From NCBI GenBank assembly GCA_004764695.1, contig SMSO01000032.1, forward strand, positions 8,638,668 to 8,702,667: a stretch of 64,000 nt of DNA. The letters run 5' to 3'. The stretch comes from Schizochytrium sp. TIO01. Lineage: Eukaryota; Sar; Bigyra; Thraustochytrida; Thraustochytriidae. The position numbers and the translations under genes were made by a program. The notes under the pieces are model-generated. The model had not been told where the DNA came from and did not search any database. It saw nothing but the letters and a program-made list of their open reading frames with translations. The first letter of the stretch is position 1. The number at the start of each line of letters is the position of its first letter. Below, one piece after another: positions 1 to 12,800 of this stretch.

Positions 1-1314
1 TTGAGAATAAAGTCTGCTCATCCAGAGGAAGATTGAAAAGCCTTTAGATTGCAGATACAAATAGGTAGTTTTGCTCGAAAATTCAGGTTGGATGCAAAGG
101 ACACCAACATTAAGTATACCAGCGGCTACCTAGTATATTTGATAGGAATATAGTAGATAGTATATTTGTAGGCTACTCGTAATAATACAAGCATGTGCAC
201 ACGCAGGCCTCGTGTGCTAGCCTGCTTATATACTAAAGCCATCCTGACTAAGACAATGAGCTTGGCTGGTCCTGTGCCACATATTTGGTAGAACTGTAGT
301 AGCTTTCAGAGTATGTTTCATGTGCGAGAATGTAGTTGCTGACCCATCTTCATTTTAAAAGGCACCCAAGCTTGAAGTTGAAATATCTCAAGCTTTAGAT
401 GCGTGTGCACCAAAAAGTTTTGATTAAAGAAAAAAAGGATTCAACCATTGGTTATGATCATTCTGATATAGTGATGAAGTTAAACTTGCGGAACTTGGCA
501 AAGTAAGTAGTAGTTCTACTGAAGTCACTACATCGGTGTTCTGGTATTATTCTCTTCAAGCTGGATATCTTGGCACGTGCTCTACCAAGTCAATGCTTTC
601 TGGAGGTTTGTATTTTTTGGATTCTTCAGCACCTGCTCAAAGCATCCAACTAAAATTGAATGGAATTTGCACTTAGGTCGAGGGGCTGTTGAGAGAAAAC
701 TGTTGGAGACTAAATCCTTGCCAAAGTCGCAGGAGCGGAAGCTAAGAAGTGAGCACGCTACCCCTTCCCCCGCTTTCATCCAAAATCATTTACGCCACTT
801 GTAATGTTGTGCTCACTAATACAAAAATGCAGTGTGCACGTGCATGGTGTGTGTGCAGCCAGAAAATGTTTTCCGCTACCCCAAGATGACGAGCTCATTG
901 AAGGGCAGGCTGCCAAGAGCACTACGCATTGACTTATTCACGAGAGGCGAGGCGTCATATAATTTCAAACATCAGCCTAATTGCCTGCATAAAAATCTTC
1001 CCAGTTCGATCTGAACGAGTAATTAGCAGGAAATTGTTGTCAATGAAGATCACATTACCCCTATGGAGAATAGACTGAGCATCAGTGAAAAATATTCAAG
1101 TTCTCACATGTTAAGCATATGGTTTACTCCCATCTGAATTGATGATGAAGCTATTTAGTAGAAATGAAAGGTAATCAATGTGCTTGATCACACAGTTTTT
1201 CAAGATGCAAAATAGTTCAATTTCAAAGGAGATTTACATGCAAATATACACAACACTCGGAGTGATAGGAGATGTACAAATCCGAATAGAATTTAAAAAA
1301 AAGTATAGTATAAT
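1..1314. other. Intergenic DNA at window edge
   Basis: No convincing gene is visible. Only short overlapping reading frames of 60 to 75 codons occur, on both strands and with no recognisable motif. The stretch lies downstream of the LRR membrane gene that ends near 1315, so its last part is presumably that gene's 3' flank. Confidence 0.5.
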
Positions 1315-4300
1315 TTAATGATGAAGAGGTTTAGGAATAAGGTCATCCGGGATGACCTCGAGGACATTGCAGAGGGAATAGAAGTAGCTATCATATTTTT
1401 TCGTTGGGTCTTTGGAATCAACTCTGTACGCAAATCCACCGAATTGGTTCTTTGTCTTGTTAAACACAGGTGGAAGAATAGTTTCATTTTGGAAAATATA
1501 GCAGAAGTAAGCCTTTTCAGCAATTTCGGGAATGAGACCCTGAATGGTGACTTCTTGCCAACGTTTCTCGGCTCCCAAGAGCTCTACAGTTTGGTCTGGT
1601 AGCTTGAAGGGGCCGTTAAAGCTAAGAGCTGATCCTATCGTAAGTGCAGATGCAGCGACGAAGTGACGATCAGCATCGAAATAGAGATAGCCACCGTAGT
1701 GCAGAAATCGACGCACAGTATCGCCGTAGCGCTGATGCTCAAGGAAGTTGAGTAAGGAAGAGTCGAGGCCCTCAACAGGATATGCCCAACAGTAGAATCG
1801 TGCATTTTCTGGAATGAACCAAAACTGTTGAAGACCTGCACGTGTTGCACCGGGAACCTGGTGTAAGTTCACCTCACCCAATGGACTGATTTTACCCTTG
1901 AGAAACTTGTTGTCCAATGAAAGTGAAAAGATGTCCACAAATTCATCAGGGCAGATAAATTCATACTCGTTCTTAGAAAAATCGATTTTGATGTTGAGAC
2001 GACGAGTGGACATAACTCCAAACGAGGACAACGAAATGTAAGGCCAGGGTACAGAACTAGATATAGAGTCTGCCTCGCCTTCTCCACTACGAGATACAAC
2101 AGCAGCACGCAAGCGGGACTGCAGAGTTGTGCCATGTTCTAGTTCGCCTTCGCATACAAGGCTAGACCACACTTTATAGTCTGAGGAATTGAACGACAAA
2201 CGATAGTCCGCGCGGCGAACATAATCAAGGATGTCACTAACAAGTGCCAAGATAGCCATGTCTGGAACGTTATTGTATTGAAGTTTTCCAGCATAGAGTT
2301 CTTTAAACCTTGGTAAAATCTTGTTGATGGCCTCAATTTGCGAGCAAATTGAGTTTTGCTCTTCATGCATTCGGATCGCTGGATGAACCACCTCTGATGC
2401 ATCTGCAGTGGTATTGCCATCATCTGCTATTGTAATTCGCGTCTCTGCATTCGAAGTGGACCTTCCAAAACAGGAGGCTGTAAACATGGATTTTTTGGAT
2501 AGCCTCTGGCGGAGTTTGTCGTACTTTTTAAGACGATTCGCATTGTGACCCAGATAAATACGAATCTTTTCGGGAAGTACACGGTGTGTCCAAAACCAAA
2601 ATTTCTCATTCGGGTGGTCAAGCTGGAGAACCTCCAAATCAGGAAGCATAGTCCAGAGCTCTGTGCTTGTGTTCCATGGTACCTGGGTTCCGTTCATGCC
2701 AATGATGTTGAGCGAAGGACAGTTTTCGGTAAAGTAAGACACATTCTTGATCTTCGGAATGTCTGCAATCCGTAGCTCTCGAAGAAAAGGCGTACGCATA
2801 GTTAGAGCGTCCAGGCGAGAGTCAGAGAGAGACTCCATGCCTCCAAGTGACAACACTCGTACAAATCGACTGAGGCTATCTATGAACTCCTGAAAGTCAG
2901 AATCCTTAAATTTGAAGTTGATATTGTCCAGATGAAGCGAGCGAAGGGATGAACCACAGCGCGTCATGAGGTGTGCAAACGTGCTTCCTTTCATTGAGCA
3001 AAACCCATCTCGCTCTTCTTGGATAAAGACATCTTTATAGATAAGATCAACATCAAGGGCAAGCTCCCGAAGTCGGGGGCAGTTGTCGCCGATGTGGTTT
3101 AAGCTAAGTTCAGTCAACTCAGGAAGATTTCGTAGACTGAGCCGGGAAAGATGACGGTGACTATTCTTTGCAATATGTTCGATACCATCATCCGTGATTT
3201 TCATACAGTTGTCTAAGGTAATTGAAGCGAGAGCAATGCAACCCTCATCACGCAAGGCTTTAAGGCCATTGTCAGTGACATTTGAGCAAAAGCTGAGATT
3301 CAAGTTTTGAAGACTCGGACACTTTCTTGCAACAAGTTGAAGTACCTGATCATCGACACTAATGCAGTCTGTGAGCTCAAGGGTGCGAATACACTTGAAA
3401 AGACCAATGTGATCCATGCGACTAAACGTGAAACTAAGAATACCTTCATCAAAGTTGATACCATTCTGTACCCGCTTCACACCGGTGTCTCGGCTTAGAA
3501 AGCGCTTCAGAGGATTAAAGCCTCTCTGATTATGTGAGCTTTCAGGTTTGGAGCTGACTTTGGCATCTATTTTGACGATTGGAAACGGCTCACCTTCCAT
3601 GACTAAAGTTCCGTTCAATGTATCGCGAAAATGTTTGAATGCAGTCCAAGAATACATACTTGCCGAAGACCATGTCAGCGAAAGTCCAAGCGTAATTGGC
3701 GCCATGACAAGTTTCAAGAGCCAGCTTGTCACGAATAAGCAGCAAGTGGTTTCAGGTGCATTAAAAGGATCCCAGTCGAAAAATTTCAACAGTGCAGATT
3801 TAACGCTTTGATCGGATCGTCGTGCACGGTTCTGAAAGTACTTGCCTCCACTCGAGCGACGGCGGCCAGGACCAGGGCCTCCACGCTCTCTACCTGCGTT
3901 GTTTGGGTGAAACGAGGCTGTCTCGGGACTGTCCTCGTCATTGTTAGGTTCGCCGGTCCTTGTTGCTCGCCTAGGTCTCCCGTGATCTTTGTCTTCGTAT
4001 GTATCATTTGCAATACGAAATGTGTCGTCAGCGTTTGGGTTCAGAACAAGGTGACGTGCCAAGACAAGGTTGCGTAGCATGGGGATATCTTGAAGGAGAT
4101 TGTAAGACTCTGCGATTTGCCGTGTAGCTGCAAGCAAAGAGGTGATGAGCGCAACCCAATAGACGACTCCAAAGGTGCTGTGCTCATAGCTCGTAATATA
4201 GAGGAACTCAACGATAATTTGAGGGATATCCTGAACAAGCATTACTACAGCCGTGAGGATAGACATGCGAGCAGCCATGTAGTCTGCTTTAGCTTGCGTA

Positions 4301-5325
4301 GCAATTGGATCCTTGATGAAGCTTCCCACAGACTCACCAATAATACTCTGACCAAGAGATTCTTGATCTTTAAAGGAAAGGCGAACAAAGTCGTTGAAAC
4401 CAGAGTTGGGCTCTATGATTGCAACAACCAGACCAAAAAAGTACTTGCGCACGCGCTTAGGATCCTTCCAATCAACATGCTTACGCATCGATACACCAAT
4501 GCAAAGACGACCGAAAAAAGTTAGGGCAAATGCTCCAATGGAAATCCAAAAGAGGTACGCCCACGATGTTTTAACCAAAACAATAAGTTCAGTAAACACA
4601 AAAAGCATATCGGATACCATATTGGCTACCTCTAGAAGGGCATCGAGTATCGCACCATACAGGTCTTGGCGTTGTCTTTTCTCAAATTCATGCGGCAGGG
4701 TGATAACTCGCGGCATTGGCAAGCCGTATTTTTTCTCAAAGTGCTTGACAAACTTTCGTGGAACGAAGCCCATACCAACAAACCATACTGCCGAATGAAA
4801 TCCACTAGAAATTGATTCACATAGGTAAGCCCAAAATCCAACAATGGGCTTATATGTCTTGTCTCGATTTTTGTAGCGACTTGCAATTTCACAGTGTGAC
4901 TCTTCGTGATATTCCTGAAGAAATTCGATGCGCTCTGTAAGTTTAGAGACAATATGCATGAAGTCTTCAAGATCGTTTAACATGATTTCAGACATGCGCT
5001 GGTTCAGGTAACGTCCCTTGATGCACTTGGCACCGCCTTGCGTAACATAGTGATCCAGATTAGCAAGGCGTGTACCAATGTCCACAGCAGCCTCAATTAG
5101 TTTCGGGTCGTACAAAAATTTACCGTCTTCGATAGCCTTTAGGTGGACATGAGTGATATACTCTTCATCATTATCATTATCTGTTGTAGCTTTGCTGCGA
5201 AGAATACTGTGTAGCCGCCGATCGTCTGCCTTACTCTTCTGCAGGACTTCTTTCACCTCCGATTCGCTGGGCTCCAGTTGATGGAAACTTGGAGTTTTTT
5301 GCAAAGTTTGTCTAGTATCCCCCAT
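1315..5325 (-). CDS. Multi-pass membrane LRR protein, paralogue A
   Basis: This intron-free frame encodes 1336 aa. Residues about 60-95 carry a conserved helical block (GKFLYD, then RLANLDHYV). Hydrophobic segments lie near 175-190, 240-285, 295-305, 355-420 and 525-555. The segment near 365 contains VQDIPQIIVEFLYI, which resembles the D/E-x-PQ helix of XK-related membrane proteins (weak inference). Cysteine-containing leucine-rich repeats of the AMN1/F-box-LRR type fill about 640-900 (for example LQNLNLSFCSNVTDNGL); no F-box is seen. The C-terminal 250 residues include GGYLYFDADRHFVAA and FNGPF, also present in paralogue B at 9820-13590. A Gly/Arg-rich linker (about 445-505) separates membrane and LRR parts. 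No kinase or other catalytic motif was found. The first Met, in the 1336-aa frame, was taken as start. Function is unknown; a membrane-anchored protein-interaction scaffold is the most that can be inferred. Confidence 0.8.
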   Translation of the reverse strand: MGDTRQTLQKTPSFHQLEPSESEVKEVLQKSKADDRRLHSILRSKATTDNDNDEEYITHVHLKAIEDGKFLYDPKLIEAAVDIGTRLANLDHYVTQGGAKCIKGRYLNQRMSEIMLNDLEDFMHIVSKLTERIEFLQEYHEESHCEIASRYKNRDKTYKPIVGFWAYLCESISSGFHSAVWFVGMGFVPRKFVKHFEKKYGLPMPRVITLPHEFEKRQRQDLYGAILDALLEVANMVSDMLFVFTELIVLVKTSWAYLFWISIGAFALTFFGRLCIGVSMRKHVDWKDPKRVRKYFFGLVVAIIEPNSGFNDFVRLSFKDQESLGQSIIGESVGSFIKDPIATQAKADYMAARMSILTAVVMLVQDIPQIIVEFLYITSYEHSTFGVVYWVALITSLLAATRQIAESYNLLQDIPMLRNLVLARHLVLNPNADDTFRIANDTYEDKDHGRPRRATRTGEPNNDEDSPETASFHPNNAGRERGGPGPGRRRSSGGKYFQNRARRSDQSVKSALLKFFDWDPFNAPETTCCLFVTSWLLKLVMAPITLGLSLTWSSASMYSWTAFKHFRDTLNGTLVMEGEPFPIVKIDAKVSSKPESSHNQRGFNPLKRFLSRDTGVKRVQNGINFDEGILSFTFSRMDHIGLFKCIRTLELTDCISVDDQVLQLVARKCPSLQNLNLSFCSNVTDNGLKALRDEGCIALASITLDNCMKITDDGIEHIAKNSHRHLSRLSLRNLPELTELSLNHIGDNCPRLRELALDVDLIYKDVFIQEERDGFCSMKGSTFAHLMTRCGSSLRSLHLDNINFKFKDSDFQEFIDSLSRFVRVLSLGGMESLSDSRLDALTMRTPFLRELRIADIPKIKNVSYFTENCPSLNIIGMNGTQVPWNTSTELWTMLPDLEVLQLDHPNEKFWFWTHRVLPEKIRIYLGHNANRLKKYDKLRQRLSKKSMFTASCFGRSTSNAETRITIADDGNTTADASEVVHPAIRMHEEQNSICSQIEAINKILPRFKELYAGKLQYNNVPDMAILALVSDILDYVRRADYRLSFNSSDYKVWSSLVCEGELEHGTTLQSRLRAAVVSRSGEGEADSISSSVPWPYISLSSFGVMSTRRLNIKIDFSKNEYEFICPDEFVDIFSLSLDNKFLKGKISPLGEVNLHQVPGATRAGLQQFWFIPENARFYCWAYPVEGLDSSLLNFLEHQRYGDTVRRFLHYGGYLYFDADRHFVAASALTIGSALSFNGPFKLPDQTVELLGAEKRWQEVTIQGLIPEIAEKAYFCYIFQNETILPPVFNKTKNQFGGFAYRVDSKDPTKKYDSYFYSLCNVLEVIPDDLIPKPLHH

Positions 5326-8300
5326 TATGGCCGCAACGGAGAAGGTTTGCCCCTTGCTGCTTTTGAAAAAACTGTGTTCTCAAGGATTTCGTGTTCTGCT
5401 TTTGCAAAAGCCCTTCACAGACCAATAGTTGCACCACCGCGCAGAAAACAGCACGTGCTTCTAAGTCCAAGTATAGCTAGGACTTTAGCCTCTCGTTCTC
5501 TAGCTAAGAAAGGCAGTTTGTGCGTGAATAGACGCACTACTCGACTAAGCCAGCATCGATTGGGTTTTGATGTCCTCTGGAAGTGGAAGGACTTAAGGCC
5601 CACTGCAAACCCAGGAATGATCATCTGATGCTCATTTGTTATTCACTAGTTTATAAAGTAGGTACCTACGTAAGAGGTACATAGGTAGCAGTAATGATTT
5701 TAAAAAATGACTTCGGTGTGCACAATTGTGCGCACAGGGGTAATATAGAAGTTTTTATGTATTTTGAAAACTTTGTTGTATAGTTATTGATAGTGCCTTT
5801 GGGTTACCAAAACAAGAGACTTCTGGGCCACCCCCTTCAGCACCTCCATTTTTCAAAATGGGATGCGAAAATGGAAAGGAAGAAATGGACTCCTTGGATG
5901 ATCTATTGCAGATGCTCTGTCAACTTCCAGTCTAGTTAGTTCCCACGTTCGATTTTCATGCATGCCCATTGCCCACTCTGCGCACCTTTTACTCCATGCT
6001 GATTGCATGCCAACCATTTCGCAATGGCGAATTTACAAAACACTACATATCAGATTATTGATTGGATGGCTTCATTTATCATCCACTAAAATGGGATCAT
6101 CTATCAATTAAAACGTAATATCTTAAGTAGGTTGAGAACTTCAGATTTAAGCAAACGATCGAAGAGTGACGTAAACTCGTTCTGTCGCACGATTGAGGTT
6201 GATTTAAGAGCATTTTGAAGACGAAAATAGTGGCCATGACAGAAGTAGTGGGTGGTATCACTATGTGCTGTACATGCTGTGCTGGGCACACTGGCTGGCA
6301 GATTGCGAGTGCACTCCCGGTGCTTCCTTTTGTAGGTACTGCTATTACCACATTTTGACTATAAAATATGTTAGCATTTTGGACAGCGATTCGAATCACA
6401 GTTGACATTGCAAGGAATATTTCAGTAAACATAGTCAAATTGATGGATAGAGATAGATTCTACTGGTTCGGAATAAATGTTATATGATCTCAGCGCGGAT
6501 CTAAATTAACTGATCCATGACCTACCACGATTCTCTATACCTTTTGGTTGGCTAGGACTACTTTATCAACGATGTGTAGGTAGACAATTGGTGTACAGAC
6601 TCAGGGCGCTCGAAAGAGGGAAGTTGGCTGCTAGCAATTGCGCTTTCATTCGAAGAAAAGGTTCAACTTCATCAAATGGGCAATATGCTAAACTCGAAAA
6701 GTTCACACCTTGTATTGTTCACATATAGAACAAATAGCGTACCTCAAAATTTATTAAGATCCTCAAAAATGTGTGCACATTGTACCTTATCTTAATTTGA
6801 AATAGTTTGAACAAGTTGCTAAACATTATGAACTTCAAACTTAGCAAACTCATATTGCCCGCGAGTTTGTGTTGCCAGCCATAATTAAAAAGGCTTGTTT
6901 GTGTGCAGGCGTAGCTGCTATTGGCGATCTTCGAAGAACAAGGAAAATGGATACTCCGGTGCTTATTACAGGAAGTGAATGCAAGAAGTCTAGAGCTGGA
7001 CCAAAAAGGGTACCTCAGGTTTATGAGTGTAGCAACTTGCACATGCATACCTACGACATACAAGATAAGGGTTGCACGTTTGCTATGACATCGTAATTAC
7101 ATAAACTTGTCTAAGTCCGTGATAACAACAGACAATCGAAAAAACTCGAGCATGTTGGAGCGCATAGTAAAAGATTCACAGTCTTCCTTTTAAGATACTC
7201 AAAAGGGCGTTCACCATTCAAATTCAAGACTACCTTGCAGACGAAAATAACAAGCGATATAGCCAGGGAACTACTTCTGGTTACTTTCGTAAGAATGGAA
7301 AGGGTTTTGAACAAAATAGTGTATTAGTGCGTCTTAAAAAATAACCAGAGTGCGATTGATTCTCACAAAACAGACAAAGATTGTCAAGGCTAGACAAAAA
7401 CCAAATATCCACCCTTGGCACTAGCCGATGGTCTACGTTGGTTTCGTTAGATTTTACGATTGTACATCGCCCCCCCCCCCCTCGGGTTTTGAAGTTGCGT
7501 TTGGAGGCTAGCCTGGAGGAATGATACTCTCATTCTCAAGCATCTTGATGGGCTGATACTCAGGGGAAATAATGCCAATATGTTAGCTATGAACTCGATT
7601 CTCTGGCTTTGGACTTACGGCTGGAAAATAATACAAACTTTGACGAAAAGCTCTTCAATATTATATTCTATGAGGTTATGGCACTCTCTTTATTAAATTG
7701 AATAGAAACACCTGTGATCACCTGTCCATTCTCACGTGATAAGCCTCGGGCAAACTGAGTAATGAGAGATTTGGTTGTGTCTATATTTAGTTCTGCCTAC
7801 ATCACCCTAACAGGTACACTGAAGGTTTCCCTGAGGTTTGGTGCCCAGCAATTAGGATGATGTGTTTTAAGAAAGCTTTAATTGCTGCTCTTATGTGGCA
7901 TATTGGAGAGTTACCATTCGCAATTTCTGATTGAGACGTCTAGGAAACCAAGCTTCCGTTTTCCTTTTTTCAATATTCACGAAAGTCTCTCATCAGTAAC
8001 AATCATACGTTTTGCGTAAAGCGAAATCAATTGACTCACTCTATGTTCACCTTCAAGAGGCTATCAATCAAGCTCATAGTCTAAGAGAAGAGCTTTAAAG
8101 CGATCAAACCAAGTATTAGCATTATTTGTGTTGCAACATTCGATCTTCAGTGCCACCTTAGTGAGATTTGGTTTGTCTCTTTGTCTATGACTAAACCATG
8201 AACAGTATATTTTTAGTGATGGAGGGGCTATTGCTGAAACAATGTTCCCTTCTTTGATGTACATGGCCCCTTATAGATTTAAGGCATCGTCCCGTGAGAC

Positions 8301-9819
8301 AGGAACTTCAAAGGGGATTAAGATACAAAAAGGTTTCAAAAACATTTTATAGCATATACAGCCAAAACGACTGGACGCCCTAATGTTTTAGACTCGTCAC
8401 ACGAACTAGCATGCCTCCACAGGAGTGTTATGTTATGAACTTTAATGCCTAAATGCTTTTAAAAGAATCTACAAGGATCAGCACAATCCTTATAATGGTC
8501 CGCGTTCTTGCAATTTAGTTTGATCAATTCCCCGCGGAAGACTTCAATTATCTTAGACTTCTACAAGATGCATAGATCTAGTGATCTAGCTGCAGGTTTG
8601 TCAGCGTCTTTCTGTGGGCCAGACTGAGCCGTCTATGGATGAGTTCAAAACCAAACCTCCAGCTCTTGCGGTCTTGGCCTTTCCATCGCTAGTCTTTTCA
8701 GTCTCGTACTCGCTTCATATGCCAGAGCACGCATTTAAAGAGGTTTTCACAGCTGGAGGCATTCCTTTGCTTGCTCTGCACGCATTTTTGTCCACATCTA
8801 TGCGGCTTTCATAGCGCGTTTCTCTCAATCTCATCACGTGCAAGTTTAACTGCAGGAAAGAATTCAACTATGCGAAATGAAAAACTGTCCTCCTTCAAGC
8901 AATGTCATTACCTATCAGCTGAGCCACGTCTTGCAATTGTGCCTGCTTCCACGCCTTGAATAGTCTCGGTCAAAGACGCAACCTTATGCCTTTTGCAGCT
9001 TGCCTAGCCTACTCGGAGAAGCTGAGATTTTCTTTTGGTAAATAAAACACAGCCTTTATCCATCTCGCACGATTTTATCTAAACCCCAAAAGATTGATAT
9101 GAATGCAGTGAGAGTGATGATAAGAGCACTTCCCGACTCGATTCCTGCAGTCATATTTCATAATATATACAATTCAGAACAAGCGCCTAAAATTACTACT
9201 CGTGATAAAGTACGATAATATTATGGTGCGTCGTACTCACCGTGTGTTTGTGTACTCTCAATCACGCCTTATTGAGCGTAAGAATGGTTCCCGCACTATT
9301 AGTACTTTCCTTAAGACTTACTTGCAGAGACTAAACTTCCCAGCCCACACAAGTTAAAGACTCGTCAGCCAATAATGGGGCAATGGCTCTCATGTGCTGG
9401 CACTAGTCTGAATATCGAGCTTGTCTCCGTTCCTGCCTCAAGGATCGGGTACGACATTGCAAGATGCAAAAAAACTATGTCCAAGCAAATATAGCATAGC
9501 TAAAGTAATATTTAGCCACAATGTCCGTCGATCATCATAACAGGAACGTGACAATTCAGCAATGACCATAGAACTTAGTCTTTCACCTAAAAACACAAGC
9601 AAAATAATCAACGTATCGTCGAAGCCTTGCGTTGGCTTTGACGAGATTGTTCGTACGCAGCACAAGTTGATCTAGCGAGCAAGCCTCTTCGTGCGCCGGT
9701 GGCAGTCTCTTTGCTCCCGCCACCCTACTTGATTGGGTTCTTGCCGACATCCTGCCCGGGATCGGCGCGTGCCGCATCCAGGTTAGGCTGACAAGCATCG
9801 ACAGCTTTGGCATAAACCC
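5326..9819. other. 4.5 kb spacer between divergent paralogues
   Basis: The two LRR membrane genes are transcribed outward from this AT-leaning region, which must hold both promoters. Only short frames without recognisable domains occur. A run of 12 C lies at 7470-7481. Several TAGGTA/TACCTA words occur near 5660-5690. No RNA gene or transposase remnant was recognised. Confidence 0.5.
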
Positions 9820-12800
9820 ATGAACAATCCTGAGGTTTATGTTGTTGAAAGAAGCGATGAGAATGATGAAGATGATGATGACGAGGAGGAGGAGGAAGTC
9901 GAACGACGTGTTCTCAAAAACTGGAAAGAGGTTAGACTAAATACAAGGCATGTGGAAGCGATATCAAGAGGCGAGTTTCTTTATGACCTGCCACTGGTTG
10001 AGCGGCTGACAGAGCTTGGTAGTAGGCTTTCCACGCTAGATCACTACGTGTCTCTCAATGCAAAAAATGAACGAGAAATTCGTGGGCCGAGAGCGGCCAT
10101 GTTGATGAGTGACCTGCAAGATTATCTAGAGGTGCTTTCACAATTGCACGAACGAGCTAATGTTTTGCACTATGATCATGAGATGTTAAACAGGGTTGTT
10201 TTTGACCAATCCCTTACGAAAAACCATGCTGCATGGGTTCTTAAAAAATTCAGGATTGCACTCTACAAACTCGCACGAATGATTGGGATCTTCCCAGAGC
10301 TATTTCGGCCAGATCGTGATAGCCAGAGGAGAAGAATTGACGCAGCAGATTTAGCAAAAGTGCCTACACCGTTTCTGAGTTTTGAAGAGCAGCTTGACCA
10401 GGTTTGCGGGAGGACAGCTAGCCTCCTTTTTGCTGCCACGAACCAGAGCCTCCATTGGTGGTTTGTTTGTGGCGTGCTTTATAGCGTGTCAGAGAACATT
10501 GCTCTCTTTGCACTTGGGTTATGCTTTATCGTTTTATCTTTTGCAAGTCGCCTTGGGCTGTGCTTGAGTTTCTGGTATGACGTCGAGTGGACTATGCCAT
10601 CCACCGTATATCGTTTCTGGGGTGGAACTCTTTGTGCACTAGTTGACCCCCGCTTGGGGATTAAGATAATTGCTAAAGGAGCAGTGTATCATGAACGTAG
10701 CCTTCAGGTTAGTGATATACGTACATCGCAGATCCCTCTACAAAAGGACGTCGTTGCGGCGGGCGCAAGTGCAAGCTACCGAACAGTGTATAGCTTGTTT
10801 TACATGGGTCTTTTGCAGCTTCTCGAAGATGTTCCCATGCTTGGGATTCAAGGTATTTACTTACAAAGTTACGGAAAGGAATACGGCTACAGCCATGCCG
10901 TCGCGACCGCTCAGGGAATCACTGCAACATTTGTGATTGTTCAGCTATTCTATATGTGGAGTCATGTACGCCGTGTGCGCTCTCTTCGGTTGTTGTTGAA
11001 CGCTAGGAATCTGGTTATTGAGCATGCTCTCCCTCCAGAAGACGATGGCCTCACAGAAGAGCAAATGGATACTGATGATGAGGATGAGGAGGCAGTAGCA
11101 ATGGACCTAGCTAATAAACGGACTGGAAAGCGGGCTGCAAAGCGTATGGCGCGGCTGCAAAAGCTAAAACGGAGAAGAGAAAAACGTAAGAAAAAAATGC
11201 ATGATAGTTTATCAGCTTTTACTGTGAAGCAAGTCATGCGTCGTTATGCAGACCCCCCTGTTCGACCATATGTAGATTTTTCATTGTTGCCTTCGATCTG
11301 GTGGCAGCGGCTCGATATTTATACCGTTCGTAAATTCTACAAAGTGCACGGAATGTCTCCTGCTGGTGTAGGCGCATCGGACGCTGTGCATTCCAGCCGA
11401 TGTTTGCTCTTTAACTTGTTAGAGCGTGAAGCACCATATAATGCGTTGCGGACACTTCAGGTCACGCACTCCAGCGAGGTCAATGCCAACATTATCCGTT
11501 CCATTATTACTACTTCGCCAACGCTTCAACACCTCAATGTGTCGTACTGCGAGCATGTCGATGATGAAGCTATGGCTGTTCTTCAGGAGACTGAAGCAAC
11601 TCTTGTATCGATTTATGTAGATGGTTGCATTCAGATTACAGATGAGGGTATTCGTGCTCTTTCCTTGGGCTGTAAATCTACCCTTGTGCGTCTTTCAATG
11701 AGAAATGTTTTGTATGTGACAGATCTAGGAATTGCATGTCTTGCGATGCGTTGTTTCGAACTTCGAGAACTATACCTTGATCGCGACCCTTTCATTATTC
11801 AAGCGCTTCTGCAGAAGGAGGGCATTTTGCCAACGGCGAAGTGGGATACCGACTCTTACCTAGACGATCAATTTCATAGCTCTGGACGGCTTTTCGAGGT
11901 CATTAGCCAAAAGGTTCTCTCACGGCTGCACAAAGCTGTGGCCAAAAAAGATTCTCCGATTGGAAAAATTGGTGATCAAGGTCTTATAGCACTAGGCGTG
12001 AGTTGTCCAAAGCTAACAACCCTCATGATAGACTATGCCACGGGTATGACTGCAGAGGGCCTTAGTAGATTCTGCTATTTAGTCACCCCGTTTCTACAAC
12101 ATCTCGGATTATCTGGGCATCAAGAGGTAACTGATGAAAGATTGCGAGAAATTGTTACACGTTTACCTCATTTGAAGACACTACGCCTTTCAAGAACGTC
12201 AATTACTGACCAGAGCGTGCCTCTTATCATCGGTTTGCGGCAAAGCTTGCGAGCCTTGTCGCTCGAAGGTACCTCTGTTTCTGTAGCGGGAATAGCAGAT
12301 ATACAAAAAAGCGTCCCGGCTTACGACTTTGCTCATGTTTCACTCAATTCTCGAGCAGAACATCTTATTCAGCGATACAAAAAGCTATGTGCATGTTTTT
12401 TACGAGTAGCAGAAGTGACACAGAACACAGAAATCCAAGAAGTAATAGAGTCCAAAATTTTACAAGAGATTGAAAGCTGCAATGAACAACTTAGCAAGAT
12501 TGCAAAAGGGGACATATATGCATCGTGGTCGTCATTCATTCCATCTTCGTGGCCTGGCCATTCCAAGGGAAGAGAACACAATTTGGAAACTATTGTTGCT
12601 CAAGGTATTCGTCATTTAGCATTTGCAGTAGATTTTATTCGTCGTATGCTTTGGCGACATGCCCCCTCTCCACTAGGTTACACGGCGAAGGAACAGTCTG
12701 CATGGCATACAACATATAGTTCTCAGGACCTTGAGGCCTTACAGGACGAATGTGCAGAATATCAGCGACTTATTGTCGATGGCAATGTAAGCAGTGTCGC

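Noticed and set aside
5278-5628. 116-codon plus-strand frame overlapping the start of paralogue A
   Set aside because: No domain; overlaps the 5' end of a well-supported gene on the other strand.
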